64,000 bases of DNA from Actinoallomurus bryophytorum (GCF_006716425.1 NZ_VFOZ01000001.1:7521237-7585236), one strand, 5' to 3'. Shown: positions 24,586 to 33,671, counted from the stretch's first letter. Translations and numbers: made by a program. The notes: generated by a model from the sequence alone, not told the origin.

Positions 24586-26124
24586 ATGGCTCTGACCATC
24601 AAGCCGGGGACGCTGTGGGCGGACGCCTACGAGCGCTGTCTGGCCGCCGCGCCGGAGGCGTTCGACGACGATCGCGTGCGCAACCACTGGGGCGGCCGAT
24701 GGCGCCGGGACGGCGGGCCGGTGCCCGCCACCTCGCCGGTGGACGGCACCCCGATCGCCGGCCCGCCGCTGCTGCCGGCCGGCGAGGCCGGCTCGGCCGT
24801 GAAGGCCGCGCTCGACCGGCACCGCGAATGGCGGCACACGCCGCTCGCGGAGCGCAAGGCGCGCGTCGGCGCGGCGCTCGACGCCCTCACCGAGCACCGC
24901 GACCTGCTGTCGCTGCTGCTGGTCTGGGAGATCGGCAAACCCTGGCGGCTCGCCACCGCCGACGTCGATCGTGCCATCGACGGCGTGCGCTGGTACGCGG
25001 ACGAGATCGGCCGCATGGTCGAGGGCCGGCACCCGCTCGGCGGGCCGGTCAGCAACATCGCGAGCTGGAACTATCCGATGAGCGTGCTCATGCACGCCAT
25101 GCTCGTGCAGGTGCTGGCGGGCAACGCGGCGATCGCCAAGACGCCCACCGACGGCGGCGTCGCCTGCCTGACCCTCGCGTGCGCCCTGGGCGTACGCGAA
25201 GGGCTGCCGCTCACGCTCCTCAGCGGCGCCGGCCGTGACCTGTCGGCGGCGCTCGTCCGCGCGCCGGAGATCGGCTGTGTCTCGTTCGTCGGGGGCCGGG
25301 ACACCGGGGCGCACGTGGCCGCGGCCGTCGCCGACCTGGGCAAGCGCCACGTCCTCGAACAGGAGGGACTGAACTGCTGGGGTGTGTGGGAGCACTCCGA
25401 CTGGGAGCGCCTCACCGGGCAGATCCGCAAGACGTTCGACTACGCCAAACAGCGCTGCACCGCCTACCCGAGGTTCGTCGTGCAGCGCTCGCTGTTCGAC
25501 CGTTTCCTCGCGGCGTACCTGCCGGCCGTCGGCCAGGTGCGGTTCGGCCATCCTCTCGCCGTCGAGGACCCCGGCGACCCTCTGCCCGAGCTGGACTTCG
25601 GACCGCTCATCAACGACGCCAAGGCCAAGGAACTGGCCGACCAGGTGGATGAGGCGATCTCACGGGGCGGGGTGCCGCTGTACCGCGGTTCGGTCGCCGG
25701 CGGGCGGTTCCTGCCGGGGCAGGACACCTCCGCGTACTTCGCGCCGGTGACGATCCTGGGGCCGCCGCCGTCCTCGCCCCTCCACCACGCCGAGCCGTTC
25801 GGGCCGGTCGACACGATCGTCCTGGTCGACACCGAGGCCGAGCTGCTCGCCGCGATGAACGCCTCCAACGGCGCGCTCGTCGCGACCATCTCCTGCGACG
25901 ACGAGACGACCGCGCGGCGGCTGGCCGGCGAGGTCCGCGCGTTCAAGGTCGGCCTGGGCGAACCACGCTCGCGCGGGGACCGTGACGAGCTGTTCGGTGG
26001 GATGGGCGCCTCCTGGCACGGCGCCTTCGTGGGCGGTGAGCTCCTCGTTCGCGCGGTGACCGAGGGGGCCGCGGACGAGCGGCCGCCCGGCAACTTCCTC
26101 GGCTACACGCTCCAGCCGGGCTGA
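24586..26124 (+). CDS. Aldehyde dehydrogenase-family protein of the glyoxylate operon
   Basis: The 512-residue protein has the ALDH superfamily layout: an NAD-binding region with NIASWNYPMSVLMHAM and AGNAAIAKTPTDG, a general-base glutamate in VLEQEGLN and a nucleophile cysteine in KQRCTAYPR. Several core motifs are unusual: LELGGK is EQEGLN and KPSE is KTPT. It therefore belongs to a less common subfamily whose substrate I cannot name. Position after gcl and behind its own operator suggests a C2 aldehyde or acyl-CoA. Oxidation of glyoxylate or glycolaldehyde, or CoA-dependent reduction of oxalyl-CoA, are options. Confidence 0.8.
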   Translation: MALTIKPGTLWADAYERCLAAAPEAFDDDRVRNHWGGRWRRDGGPVPATSPVDGTPIAGPPLLPAGEAGSAVKAALDRHREWRHTPLAERKARVGAALDALTEHRDLLSLLLVWEIGKPWRLATADVDRAIDGVRWYADEIGRMVEGRHPLGGPVSNIASWNYPMSVLMHAMLVQVLAGNAAIAKTPTDGGVACLTLACALGVREGLPLTLLSGAGRDLSAALVRAPEIGCVSFVGGRDTGAHVAAAVADLGKRHVLEQEGLNCWGVWEHSDWERLTGQIRKTFDYAKQRCTAYPRFVVQRSLFDRFLAAYLPAVGQVRFGHPLAVEDPGDPLPELDFGPLINDAKAKELADQVDEAISRGGVPLYRGSVAGGRFLPGQDTSAYFAPVTILGPPPSSPLHHAEPFGPVDTIVLVDTEAELLAAMNASNGALVATISCDDETTARRLAGEVRAFKVGLGEPRSRGDRDELFGGMGASWHGAFVGGELLVRAVTEGAADERPPGNFLGYTLQPG

Positions 26125-26155
26125 TGGGAGGCGGACTGACGGGGGCCTGCTCCCG

Positions 26156-26704
26156 TCAGTCCAGTCCCGCGTGCCGGCGCCACCAGCCGGGCTCCCGTGA
26201 GCCGGAGAGCCACTGGTCGGTCGAGCGCAGCACGGTGGTGAGCGCGTCGAGCGCGGCGGACGGCCCGCCGGAACGCCACTGGGTCTCGACGATGGTGTGC
26301 TGGCCGTGCCCGCCGTCGCACTTGCAGGCGACCGCGAGAGCCGCGGAGATCCGGCACTGGCCGGGGGAGTAGTCCGCGTTCTCCATCCGGATCGTGACCT
26401 CCAGCCAGTCGTCGTCCGGGCCCTCGTACGTGTGGCAGTCGTAGATGCAGTGCGCGGGAGGATGCCACATCCACTGGCCGGGCTGGGGCCGGCCGGGGAC
26501 CGTACCGGAAGAGGGAGCCGGATGACGCGCGTGCCACTGGCTCGCCAGGGTCAGGAACCGCGCGCGGACCTCACGGCCGTGCCACTCCGCCCCGAAGATC
26601 TCCCCGAGGGGCAGCGCGCGTGGCCATATCCACACCGCAAGGTAGTGATCCTCGGGTGGGTTCCGCACGGTGCAATCATGCCGCGCGCACCGGTCACAGC
26701 GCAC
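26156..26704 (-). CDS. Hypothetical cysteine-rich protein
   Basis: The 182-residue protein is not recognised. The N-terminus has a CDRCARHDC cluster that could bind zinc. Later come W-rich segments (QWMWHPPAHCIYDCHTY) and CKCDGGHGQH, giving seven or more cysteines with histidines nearby. No membrane segment or signal peptide is visible. It is convergent with the aldehyde dehydrogenase gene (31 bases apart) and lies 19 bases downstream of the histidine kinase gene on the same strand, so it may share that transcript. Confidence 0.6.
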   Translation of the reverse strand: MRCDRCARHDCTVRNPPEDHYLAVWIWPRALPLGEIFGAEWHGREVRARFLTLASQWHARHPAPSSGTVPGRPQPGQWMWHPPAHCIYDCHTYEGPDDDWLEVTIRMENADYSPGQCRISAALAVACKCDGGHGQHTIVETQWRSGGPSAALDALTTVLRSTDQWLSGSREPGWWRRHAGLD

Positions 26705-26723
26705 GCCCGCACGCCCACAGATA

Positions 26724-28559
26724 TCACGAAATTCCCTGCGGCTCGTCTCTCGCCATCTGGTCCCGGAGCGGGATCGTCACCCGAAGTGACGTGCCGCCTC
26801 CCGGGGGGCTTTCCAGCTCGAAAACCCCGCCCAGGGCCTCGGTGCGGTCTCTCAGACCGGCGAGTGCCGAGCCCGGCCCGAGGCGGGCACCGCCGATCCC
26901 GTCGTCGCGGACCCAGAGCCGTACCGGCTCGCTCGTGTCGAGCCGCACGCGCACGACGGACGCGCGGGCGTACGCCTCGGCGTTCGCCAGCGCCTCGGAC
27001 ACCACGTAGTAGATGGTCACGGCGACGTTCGGCGGTAGCCGCCGGTCGGCGTGCAAGTCCAGTTCGACCGGAAGGGACGCGCGACGGGCGAGGGCGCGCA
27101 GAGAGGACTCGATACCGCCCCTCGTGAGGAACGCCGGATGCAGTTCCCGTGCGACCTTCTGGAGATCGTTGATGATCTCCATCACGTCACGTGTGGCGGC
27201 GGAGATCTGCTCCCTGAGCTGCCCCAGTGCCGGCGGGACGCCTGTCTCGACCACGCGTAATGCGAGGCCGACCGTGACCAGCCGCTGCTGCGTCCGCTCG
27301 TGCAACGCGCGTTCGAGCCGGCGGCGGGTCGCGTCGCCGGCCTCCACCAGTCGGACGCGGGAGGCGACCAGCTCGGAGCGCCGTCGGGAGTTGACCACCG
27401 CGACGCCGAGCAGTCCGGCGAACTCCCGCATGGTCCGCTCCGCTCCGTCGGGCCACGGCGCGGACCCGCGGGACAGGACGGCGGCCATACCCCAGAGACG
27501 GTCGCCCGCCATCACGGGGCAGCCGGCCATCCGCTCGATCTCGTGCGTGCGGATCCACGCGCCGATCTCGCCGACGCCACGTACGTCCTGCCGCAGGTAG
27601 GCGGGCAGGCCGGTCCGGTAGACGAGGTCCGCGACGACGTCATCCTCCACCGGCCAACGGCCCTCCAGCGGAGGCATGATCCGGGGAGCCTCGTGAACGC
27701 TCCAGTGGCCGACCACGACCGTCGTGTCGTCCGGGTCGTACCGAGTGATCATCGCGTGCTCGGCACCCAGGACCCGCCCCATCTCGCCGGCGCCGGCATT
27801 GAAGACCTCGGACGGAGAGGCGCCCCGTGCGACCAGGGTCGCGATGCGCTGCAGGGCCTCACATTCGGTGGCGATCCGGCTGAGCCGCTCCCGTTGCGGC
27901 CGGGTACGGAGGCCGGGCACCGGGCCGGCGGGAGCGCGCGTACTGCGCATCACGTATCCGAAGAGGAGAAAGATGACCAGCAGGGATCCCGAGGCGCCGG
28001 CGGCCACCGCGATCATGCGGCGTATCGCCGGCAGGGCGTCTCGCTCGTGCGCCAGGAGCAGCCGGTGCTGGATGTCGGCGAAGCGGTCGAACTGGTGCCG
28101 GAGCGCGTCGATGCGCCGTTTTCCCTCCTTCCGGATCACCAGGGACCGTGCCGCTGTGGGCTCGAGATGCGCCAGCCGCACGAGCGGCTCCGAGTGCTCG
28201 CGCAGGTAGGCCATCGCGGTGCTCGCGAGCTCCCGCGCCCGCCTCCCCTGCTGCGGATCGTTCTCGGCGGCGAGCCGCTCCAGGGCCGTGGCCTGGACGA
28301 AGAGGGCCGCGCGTGCGACGCGCCACAGGCCGAGGAAGCTCGTGTCGCCGGTCGCGACGTACCTGAGCTGCTCCGTCTCGAGCTCGCTCACCTGCCGTTC
28401 GAGGCGGTTCGCCGCGAGCAGCACCTCGGCCGAGTCGTGACCGGCGGACCTCGCGCTCACCCCGAAGCTGATGGTGCAGCCGGCCAGGACCGACAGCAGG
28501 CACGCCAGGACCACCAGGGGATGGGCCGGCGGCCATCGCATCAGCCTTCCGGTTCGCAT
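26724..28559 (-). CDS. Membrane sensor histidine kinase (CHASE3-GAF-HisKA_3)
   Basis: The 611-residue kinase has a first membrane helix (about residues 14-32), an extracellular CHASE3-like domain (LETEQLRYVATGD near residue 60) and a second helix (about 185-205). A GAF domain covers about 235-400, with a NarL-type dimerisation and phosphoacceptor region and an ATPase domain ending in GGGTSLRVTIPL. The phosphorylated histidine is in RRRLERALHERTQQRLV, where the usual HDGAQQ is HERTQQ. The N-box is EALANAEAYA rather than the common N...KHA form. No response regulator lies beside it, so it is an orphan here. Confidence 0.85.
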   Translation of the reverse strand: MRTGRLMRWPPAHPLVVLACLLSVLAGCTISFGVSARSAGHDSAEVLLAANRLERQVSELETEQLRYVATGDTSFLGLWRVARAALFVQATALERLAAENDPQQGRRARELASTAMAYLREHSEPLVRLAHLEPTAARSLVIRKEGKRRIDALRHQFDRFADIQHRLLLAHERDALPAIRRMIAVAAGASGSLLVIFLLFGYVMRSTRAPAGPVPGLRTRPQRERLSRIATECEALQRIATLVARGASPSEVFNAGAGEMGRVLGAEHAMITRYDPDDTTVVVGHWSVHEAPRIMPPLEGRWPVEDDVVADLVYRTGLPAYLRQDVRGVGEIGAWIRTHEIERMAGCPVMAGDRLWGMAAVLSRGSAPWPDGAERTMREFAGLLGVAVVNSRRRSELVASRVRLVEAGDATRRRLERALHERTQQRLVTVGLALRVVETGVPPALGQLREQISAATRDVMEIINDLQKVARELHPAFLTRGGIESSLRALARRASLPVELDLHADRRLPPNVAVTIYYVVSEALANAEAYARASVVRVRLDTSEPVRLWVRDDGIGGARLGPGSALAGLRDRTEALGGVFELESPPGGGTSLRVTIPLRDQMARDEPQGIS

Positions 28560-28582
28560 GCGGCGCTCCCAAGCTCTCGCTG

Positions 28583-28610
28583 CCCGTCTGCCGGTCCACC
28601 GGCAGACGGG
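28583..28610 (-). terminator. Perfect 13-bp hairpin between DUF6295-like gene and histidine kinase
   Basis: CCCGTCTGCCGGT (28583-28595) and its exact complement (28598-28610) are separated by only CC. It most likely ends the MarR-efflux operon transcript, although it is only 24 bases before the kinase start and could also act on that promoter. No T-tract follows. Confidence 0.6.
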
Positions 28611-28708
28611 TGCGCTTGGACGTTCGACCGCCGTAGACGCTGGGTGCCTTACCCCTGTTCAGGTGCGATTACGGTCCGTGTACGGGAAACCTGTCTTGAC
28701 GAGCCGAA

Positions 28709-28984
28709 TCACCGCGTACCGGCGGAGGCGAGACCGGCCGGTGCCGAGGCGATCGCTTGATGGATCGCGTCGGCCAGCGCGAGCGCCGCCTCCTCGCTGA
28801 GCTCGACGGCCACCCGGGCGGACGGTCCCTGCGCCGGGTCGATGAAGTCGATGTTGACCGAGTGGTCCTGCTGCATGTGGACCGGGTGGTCGACGTACAC
28901 GGTCGCCTCGCTGAGGCTGATCCAGCCCTTCTTGGCCTTCCCGCTGCCGTCGATCTGGATCTTGTGGGTCTGATACGTGCACAT
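28709..28984 (-). CDS. Small conserved protein, probably DUF6295 family
   Basis: The 91-residue protein begins MCTYQTHKIQIDGSGKAKKG and resembles a family of short actinobacterial proteins listed as DUF6295, with VYVDHPVHM and GPSARVAVELS as conserved stretches. No function is known. It starts 11 bases after the hydrolase gene with an AAGGGGG ribosome site, so it is the last gene of the marR-efflux-hydrolase operon. The family name is from memory and should be read as likely rather than certain. Confidence 0.7.
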   Translation of the reverse strand: MCTYQTHKIQIDGSGKAKKGWISLSEATVYVDHPVHMQQDHSVNIDFIDPAQGPSARVAVELSEEAALALADAIHQAIASAPAGLASAGTR

Positions 28985-28995
28985 GGGATGCCCCC

Positions 28996-29739
28996 TTACG
29001 CGCTGAGGTTGCTGCCGAAGAAGTCGAAGATCTTGCCCCAGCCGTCCACGGCAGCCTCAGGCCGGTAGGACGGCCGGTCCACGGCGAAGAACGCGTGCCC
29101 GGCGCCGTCGTAGGTGTGGAACTCGTGCGCCTTGCCGAGCCGGTCCAGCTCGGCGGACAGCTGCGCGGTCTCCTCCGGGGCCGGGTAGCCGTCCTCGGCG
29201 CCGAACAGGCCGAGCAGCGGGCTGGACAGCTGCGGCGCCAGGCCGAGGATCGGCTTCATGCTGGCGGGCATGCCGGACGGGGGCTCGTTGACGACGAACG
29301 CGCCGTAGCAGTCCACCGCGGCGTCGACCTGGAGCGAGCACGCGGCCAGGAACGTCTGCCGGCCGCCGGAGCAGTGGCCGATGACGCCGATCTTGCCGTT
29401 GGCGCCGTCCAGCGAGTTCAGGTAGCGGGCCGCGCCGTCGACGTCGCCGACCAGCCGCTCGTCCGGCACACCGCCCGCGGCGCGTACGGTCGCGGCCGCG
29501 TCGTCGGGGTCGGCGCCCGGCGCCTCGCGGGAGTACAGGTTCGGGCACAGCGCGGCGTAGCCGTGGGCCGCGAACTTGCGCACCATCTCCTTGGTCGCCT
29601 CGTCGTAGCCGGGCATGTGGTGGATGACCACCACGCCGCCGCGAGGGCCGCCGTCCAGCGGCCGGGCGAGGTACGCCTCGATCTCGTCGTCGCCGTGGCC
29701 CTTGATCGTGACGGTCTCGGCCCTGAGCGCGTCGGTCAT
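28996..29739 (-). CDS. Dienelactone hydrolase-family protein
   Basis: The 247-residue alpha/beta hydrolase has nucleophile C123 in IGHCSGGRQ, a later aspartate in FGAEDGYPA and histidine in DGAGHAFFAV. That is the Cys-Asp-His triad of dienelactone hydrolases rather than a serine triad. Substrates are likely lactones or esters, possibly of a compound pumped by the adjacent transporter. The start overlaps the MFS stop by 4 bases (ATGA), so it is co-translated with the exporter under the MarR regulator. Confidence 0.88.
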   Translation of the reverse strand: MTDALRAETVTIKGHGDDEIEAYLARPLDGGPRGGVVVIHHMPGYDEATKEMVRKFAAHGYAALCPNLYSREAPGADPDDAAATVRAAGGVPDERLVGDVDGAARYLNSLDGANGKIGVIGHCSGGRQTFLAACSLQVDAAVDCYGAFVVNEPPSGMPASMKPILGLAPQLSSPLLGLFGAEDGYPAPEETAQLSAELDRLGKAHEFHTYDGAGHAFFAVDRPSYRPEAAVDGWGKIFDFFGSNLSA

Positions 29740-31427
29740 GATTTCTCCTCAATGTGGACATAGCGGTTGCCTCGCAGGGCCGAGCCCAGCGCGGCGATCG
29801 CCGCCATCACGGCGGCGGCGGTGAAGACGAGTACCAGACCATGATGGAACGGCCCGGAGACGAGTTCGGGGAAGAACGCCTTTCCGGTGAGAGTCTGGCG
29901 GTTCTGCGCCGGAAGGGAGTCGAGCAGCCCGTTCGAGCCCAGGAGATGGCCGATCGGGTTGTTGCCGAGGAACGCGGCGAACAGCGTGCTGACCGGCGGC
30001 AGCTGGGCGACGTGCGTCGCGTCGGCCGCCGGTACGGACTGGGCCTCGAGCCCGGCCGACAGGGTGTGCGGCAGCGAGGAGGCGAGCCCGGCGATCATCA
30101 GGGAGAAGAACACCCCGATGGACAGGGCCGTCCCGGAGTTCTGGAACGTCGACCGCATGCCCGACGCGACGCCGCGCGAACCGGACGGCACGCTGCTCAT
30201 GATCGCTGAGGTGTTCGGGGCCGAGAACATTCCCTGGCCGATGCCGCTGGCGAACAGCAGCGCCGCGAACAGCGGGTAGGAGAAGTTGACCGGCAGGGCC
30301 AGCAGCCCGATGAACGAGAGGCAGACGATCCCCAGGCCGCCGGTCGAGAACAGCCGGGCGCCGAACCGGTCCGACAGGTAGCCCGACACCGGGCCGGCCA
30401 CCAGGAAGCCGAAGGTCAGCGGCAGCATGTAGATGCCGGCCCACAGGGGCGTGCGTTCGTAGGCGTAGCCGTGCAGCGGCAGCCAGATGCCCTGCAGCCA
30501 GATGATCAGCATGAACTGCATGCCGCCACGCGCGATGGCGGTCAGCAGCGCGGCCAGGTTGCCGGCCGCGAACGCCCGTATCCGGAACAGCCCGAGCCGC
30601 AGCATCGGCTCGGCCACCCGTGTCTCCACGACGCAGAAGGCGACCAGGAGCAGAACGCCGGTGCTGATCCCGCCGAGTACGTACGGGCTGGTCCAGCCGG
30701 TCGCGTGGCCGCGGTACGGCTGGATCCCGTACGTGATCGAGGCGAGCAGGGTGATCGTGCCGACCACGAAGGTCAGGTTGCCCAGCCAGTCGATACGGGC
30801 CGAGCGCGGCGTGCTCACCTCGCGCAGGCTGCGGTAGGACCAGATGGTGCCGACGATGCCGATCGGGACGCTGACCCAGAACACCGCGCGCCAGTGCACC
30901 TCGGCGAGCAGGCCGCCCGCCAGCAGGCCGAGGAACTGCCCGGCGAGCGCGGTGATCTGGTTGATGCCCAGCGCCATCCCGCGCTGTTCGAGAGGGAACG
31001 CGTCGGTGAGGATGGCCGCCGAGTTGGCGGTCAGCATGGCGCCGCCGATGCCCTGGATGACGCGCCACCCGATCAGGTACAGCGCGCCCGAGCCGCCGCG
31101 GAACGGATCGACCGAGAGCGCCAGCGACGCGACGCTGAAGATCATGAAGCCGAGGTTGTAGAGCTTGACGCGGCCGAACATGTCGCCCAGCCGGCCCAGC
31201 GCCACCACCAGGACGGCCGCGACCAGCAGGTAGCCCAGGATCATCCAGAGCAGGTAGCCGATGTTGTGCGGTGAGAGGGGATCGAGCCCGATGCCGCGGA
31301 AGATCGCCGGCATCGAGATGATCACGATGGAGCCGTCGAGCGTGGCCATGAACACGCCGAGGGTGGTGTTGGACAGGGCCGTCCACTTGTACCGGTCGCC
31401 CCGCACGCCGGTGTCGACGGCGGTCAC
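29736..31427 (-). CDS. MFS drug exporter, DHA2 (EmrB/QacA) family
   Basis: The 563-residue protein has about 14 hydrophobic helices. DHA2 features are FMATLDGSIVIISMPAI at the first helix, LGRLGDMFGRVKLYNLGF as motif A and the helix-5 region GGAMLTANSAAIL. It is a proton-driven exporter of hydrophobic compounds in the cytoplasmic membrane. The GTG start overlaps the MarR stop by 4 bases. The pairing with MarR upstream and a hydrolase downstream suggests detoxification of an aromatic or lactone compound. Confidence 0.88.
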   Translation of the reverse strand: MTAVDTGVRGDRYKWTALSNTTLGVFMATLDGSIVIISMPAIFRGIGLDPLSPHNIGYLLWMILGYLLVAAVLVVALGRLGDMFGRVKLYNLGFMIFSVASLALSVDPFRGGSGALYLIGWRVIQGIGGAMLTANSAAILTDAFPLEQRGMALGINQITALAGQFLGLLAGGLLAEVHWRAVFWVSVPIGIVGTIWSYRSLREVSTPRSARIDWLGNLTFVVGTITLLASITYGIQPYRGHATGWTSPYVLGGISTGVLLLVAFCVVETRVAEPMLRLGLFRIRAFAAGNLAALLTAIARGGMQFMLIIWLQGIWLPLHGYAYERTPLWAGIYMLPLTFGFLVAGPVSGYLSDRFGARLFSTGGLGIVCLSFIGLLALPVNFSYPLFAALLFASGIGQGMFSAPNTSAIMSSVPSGSRGVASGMRSTFQNSGTALSIGVFFSLMIAGLASSLPHTLSAGLEAQSVPAADATHVAQLPPVSTLFAAFLGNNPIGHLLGSNGLLDSLPAQNRQTLTGKAFFPELVSGPFHHGLVLVFTAAAVMAAIAALGSALRGNRYVHIEEKS

Positions 31428-31864
31428 AGGCTGTCCGCCAGCCGGTCGAGCAGGGGGATGACCTCGATCAGGCGGCGTTGCTCATCGGGGCTGAAACCCT
31501 GGGCGAGCGCATGGGTGACGCGGCGCGTGCTCGCCGACCGCCGGTCGAGCAGCAGCTGCCGCCCGGCCTCGGTGGCCGACATCGACACCCGCCGTCCGTC
31601 CTCGGGGTCGGGCATCCGCGCCACGAGACCGCGCTGTTCGAGCGCGGCCAGCGTGTTCCCCATCGCCTGCGGGCGTACGCGCTCACCGCCGGCCAGGGCG
31701 CCCGGCGTCGCGGGTCCGTCCCGGTCGAGTCGCGACAGGACCGAGACCTCCGACAGGGTCAGGTCCCCGGGCTCGTGCGCCTGCCGGAGTCGCCGTACGA
31801 TCCGGGCGAGGGCCAGGCGGAGATCGAATGCCGCGCGTTCGAGGTCAGGCTCGTTCAACACCAC
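31424..31864 (-). CDS. MarR-family transcriptional repressor
   Basis: The 146-residue winged-helix regulator has the family DNA-recognition region (LSEVSVLSRLDRDGPATPGALAGGERVR) and the wing motif DPEDGRRVSMSATEAG. It is the first gene of a four-gene operon with an exporter, so it is presumably an autorepressor released by the exported compound. GTG 31864 is used; a TTG two codons later is possible. An AT-rich promoter region with the palindrome CTTATAAG lies directly upstream. Confidence 0.88.
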   Translation of the reverse strand: MVLNEPDLERAAFDLRLALARIVRRLRQAHEPGDLTLSEVSVLSRLDRDGPATPGALAGGERVRPQAMGNTLAALEQRGLVARMPDPEDGRRVSMSATEAGRQLLLDRRSASTRRVTHALAQGFSPDEQRRLIEVIPLLDRLADSL

Positions 31865-31892
31865 ATTTAGTAAAGTAAGACTTATAAGGCTA
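31865..31892 (-). promoter_or_regulatory. AT-rich promoter/operator region of the marR operon
   Basis: This short stretch is strikingly AT-rich against its surroundings and contains CTTATAAG at 31881-31888, centred 21 bases before the MarR start. An AT-rich palindrome next to a marR gene is a typical autorepressor site; the exact operator is not defined. Confidence 0.4.
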
Positions 31893-31915
31893 GATGTACA
31901 AATCGGCCCGTACGG

Positions 31916-33064
31916 TCATGAGGCGGAACGCCGCTCCAGCTCCGACAGGCTGCGGATCAGGTCGCCGACCCGCGCGACGCCCATGCAGCGTCCGACCTCG
32001 TCCACCACGACGAGGTCGTCGTAGACCCGTTCGGCGTCATCGCCCGCGGCCCGCAACGCCGCGATCGCGGGCACCGTGCGCGGCACCGGCCGCGGCGCGT
32101 CGGCCAGCCGGTTGGCCGGCTTGTGCGCGTGCAGCGCGTGCCCGTACGCCCCGGCGAACTTCAGCAGGAACCGCGTGCGGTCGACCGTGTACCTCGGCCG
32201 TTGCCCCGGATCCACGAGCACCACGCTCGTGGTGTTCGGCTCGGCGTTGAACGCGGCGAACACCGACTCCGCCGTGGCGTCCTCGGGCATGACGGTCGCG
32301 GGCAGCATGAACTCCGTCACCCGGGGGCCGAGCCGGTCGGCCTCCCGCGGGCCGAGGTGGACGCTGACGGGCACCCCCGGACGCCAGTCCGGCGGGGCGA
32401 GCAGCGGCCCTTGGGCCAGCCGTACGCCGAGCCCGCGCAACTTGGTGAGCTGGTCCTCGTTCACGATGCCGGGAGCGAGCACGTGACCGCCGGTGCGCCG
32501 GCCCATGGAGACGAGCCCGTCCACCAGCGCCGCGCGCCGGGAGTCCGCCGACGCGCGCCGGCTCAGCTCGGGATCGAGGGTCAGCACGGACGGCGCGACC
32601 TCGGCGACGAAACGGCTCGGCAGGTCCTCGACCCGCTCGATGCCGATCAGGTAGCCGATGGCCCGCAGCCGTCCGAGCCGTGCGGCGGCCTCCGCCGGTG
32701 GCATGCCGCCGAACAGGCCGTTCACCGAGACGATCACGCCTCCGGGCCGGCGGCCCAGGCCGGCCAGCGTGTGGTGCAGGCGGTCCATGCTCCGGTCGTC
32801 CCCGAGCGTCCGCGCGTGCAGGAACACGTGGAGCGGGAGCAGGGTCTCACGGCGGCTGGTCGCGCGCGCGGCAAGGATCGCCCGGTCGACGTCGGACTCG
32901 AGCTCGGAGATGTGACCCATGGGCGCGGGCGCGCTCATGGCCACGACGGTTCCGGTGTCGAGGTCGATGATCGGCTGGAAGGCGATCTGCGGTGACGGCG
33001 CGACGTCGCCGTGCCGTGCGAAGGTGTTCTCCGGACCGCCCGTATATGCGGCGTAGTCGGTCAC
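31916..33064 (-). CDS. Degenerate EAL-domain protein with C-terminal CBS-like region
   Basis: The 382-residue cytoplasmic protein has an EAL-fold N-terminus (about residues 25-240; IAFQPIIDLDTGTVVAM, then GVIVSVNGL, IGIERVEDLP, VLAPGIVNEDQLTKLRGLGV). Its signature EAL triplet reads SAP and other catalytic acidic residues are replaced. It probably cannot hydrolyse c-di-GMP and may act as a binding or scaffold protein. The C-terminus (about 255-375; TEFMLPATVMPEDATAESVF and YDDLVVVDEVGRCMGVARVGDLI) looks like a CBS pair. It faces no obvious partner in the window. Confidence 0.75.
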   Translation of the reverse strand: MTDYAAYTGGPENTFARHGDVAPSPQIAFQPIIDLDTGTVVAMSAPAPMGHISELESDVDRAILAARATSRRETLLPLHVFLHARTLGDDRSMDRLHHTLAGLGRRPGGVIVSVNGLFGGMPPAEAAARLGRLRAIGYLIGIERVEDLPSRFVAEVAPSVLTLDPELSRRASADSRRAALVDGLVSMGRRTGGHVLAPGIVNEDQLTKLRGLGVRLAQGPLLAPPDWRPGVPVSVHLGPREADRLGPRVTEFMLPATVMPEDATAESVFAAFNAEPNTTSVVLVDPGQRPRYTVDRTRFLLKFAGAYGHALHAHKPANRLADAPRPVPRTVPAIAALRAAGDDAERVYDDLVVVDEVGRCMGVARVGDLIRSLSELERRSAS

Positions 33065-33196
33065 AAGCCGATTCTGCTCCCCGACCTGGGCGAATCGATG
33101 CTGTTGGCGGACTGTTCACTGTCAATTCGGACGTTAGCTGCCAGACCTCGCATCTGTTGCACACGGTCATGGCGTCGTCGCGGACGCGAACCGGGA

Positions 33197-33595
33197 TCAG
33201 TACCAGCTGATGCTCAGGATCGAGACGAGGTAGGTCACGCAGGCGACGGCGGCCAGGCCGGCCAGCACCCAGATCTCGGCTCCGCGCAGTGCCTGGACGA
33301 TGAGCGCCGCCATGATCACGGCCACCAGCACGTCGCCGGTCGCCGCCGCGGCGCGCGTGTGAGGTCCGCCGCCCCGGCCGCTCGCGCCGCCGTAGCTCTC
33401 ATGCGCTCCGTGTGAGGCCTCGCCGCCGCGCGCGCCGAGAAGGATGGCGTAGCCGAGAAGGACGGCCAGGGTCACCAGGCCGATCTCGGTCTGACCGCGG
33501 AGCGCCACGGTCGCCGCGACGGCCACACCCGCGGCCACGGCGAGAACGGGCGCGATCCAGCGGTGCGCGCGCCGTCGTTCGGGAGCGATCCACAT
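33197..33595 (-). CDS. Small integral membrane protein, unknown function
   Basis: The 132-residue protein has four hydrophobic stretches: roughly residues 12-28, 38-52, 85-102 and 105-127. A glycine-, histidine- and serine-rich loop (about 57-80) lies between the second and third. It resembles small uncharacterised actinobacterial membrane proteins; no function is known. It is divergent from the acVLRF1-like gene with 76 bases between starts. Confidence 0.65.
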   Translation of the reverse strand: MWIAPERRRAHRWIAPVLAVAAGVAVAATVALRGQTEIGLVTLAVLLGYAILLGARGGEASHGAHESYGGASGRGGGPHTRAAAATGDVLVAVIMAALIVQALRGAEIWVLAGLAAVACVTYLVSILSISWY

Positions 33596-33671
33596 GCCAG
33601 AAGTCCTCCCACCAGGTCAGAGAAGTCAAACCGCCCACGGGGATATCGAGATCATCGAATAGGGTTCGGGA

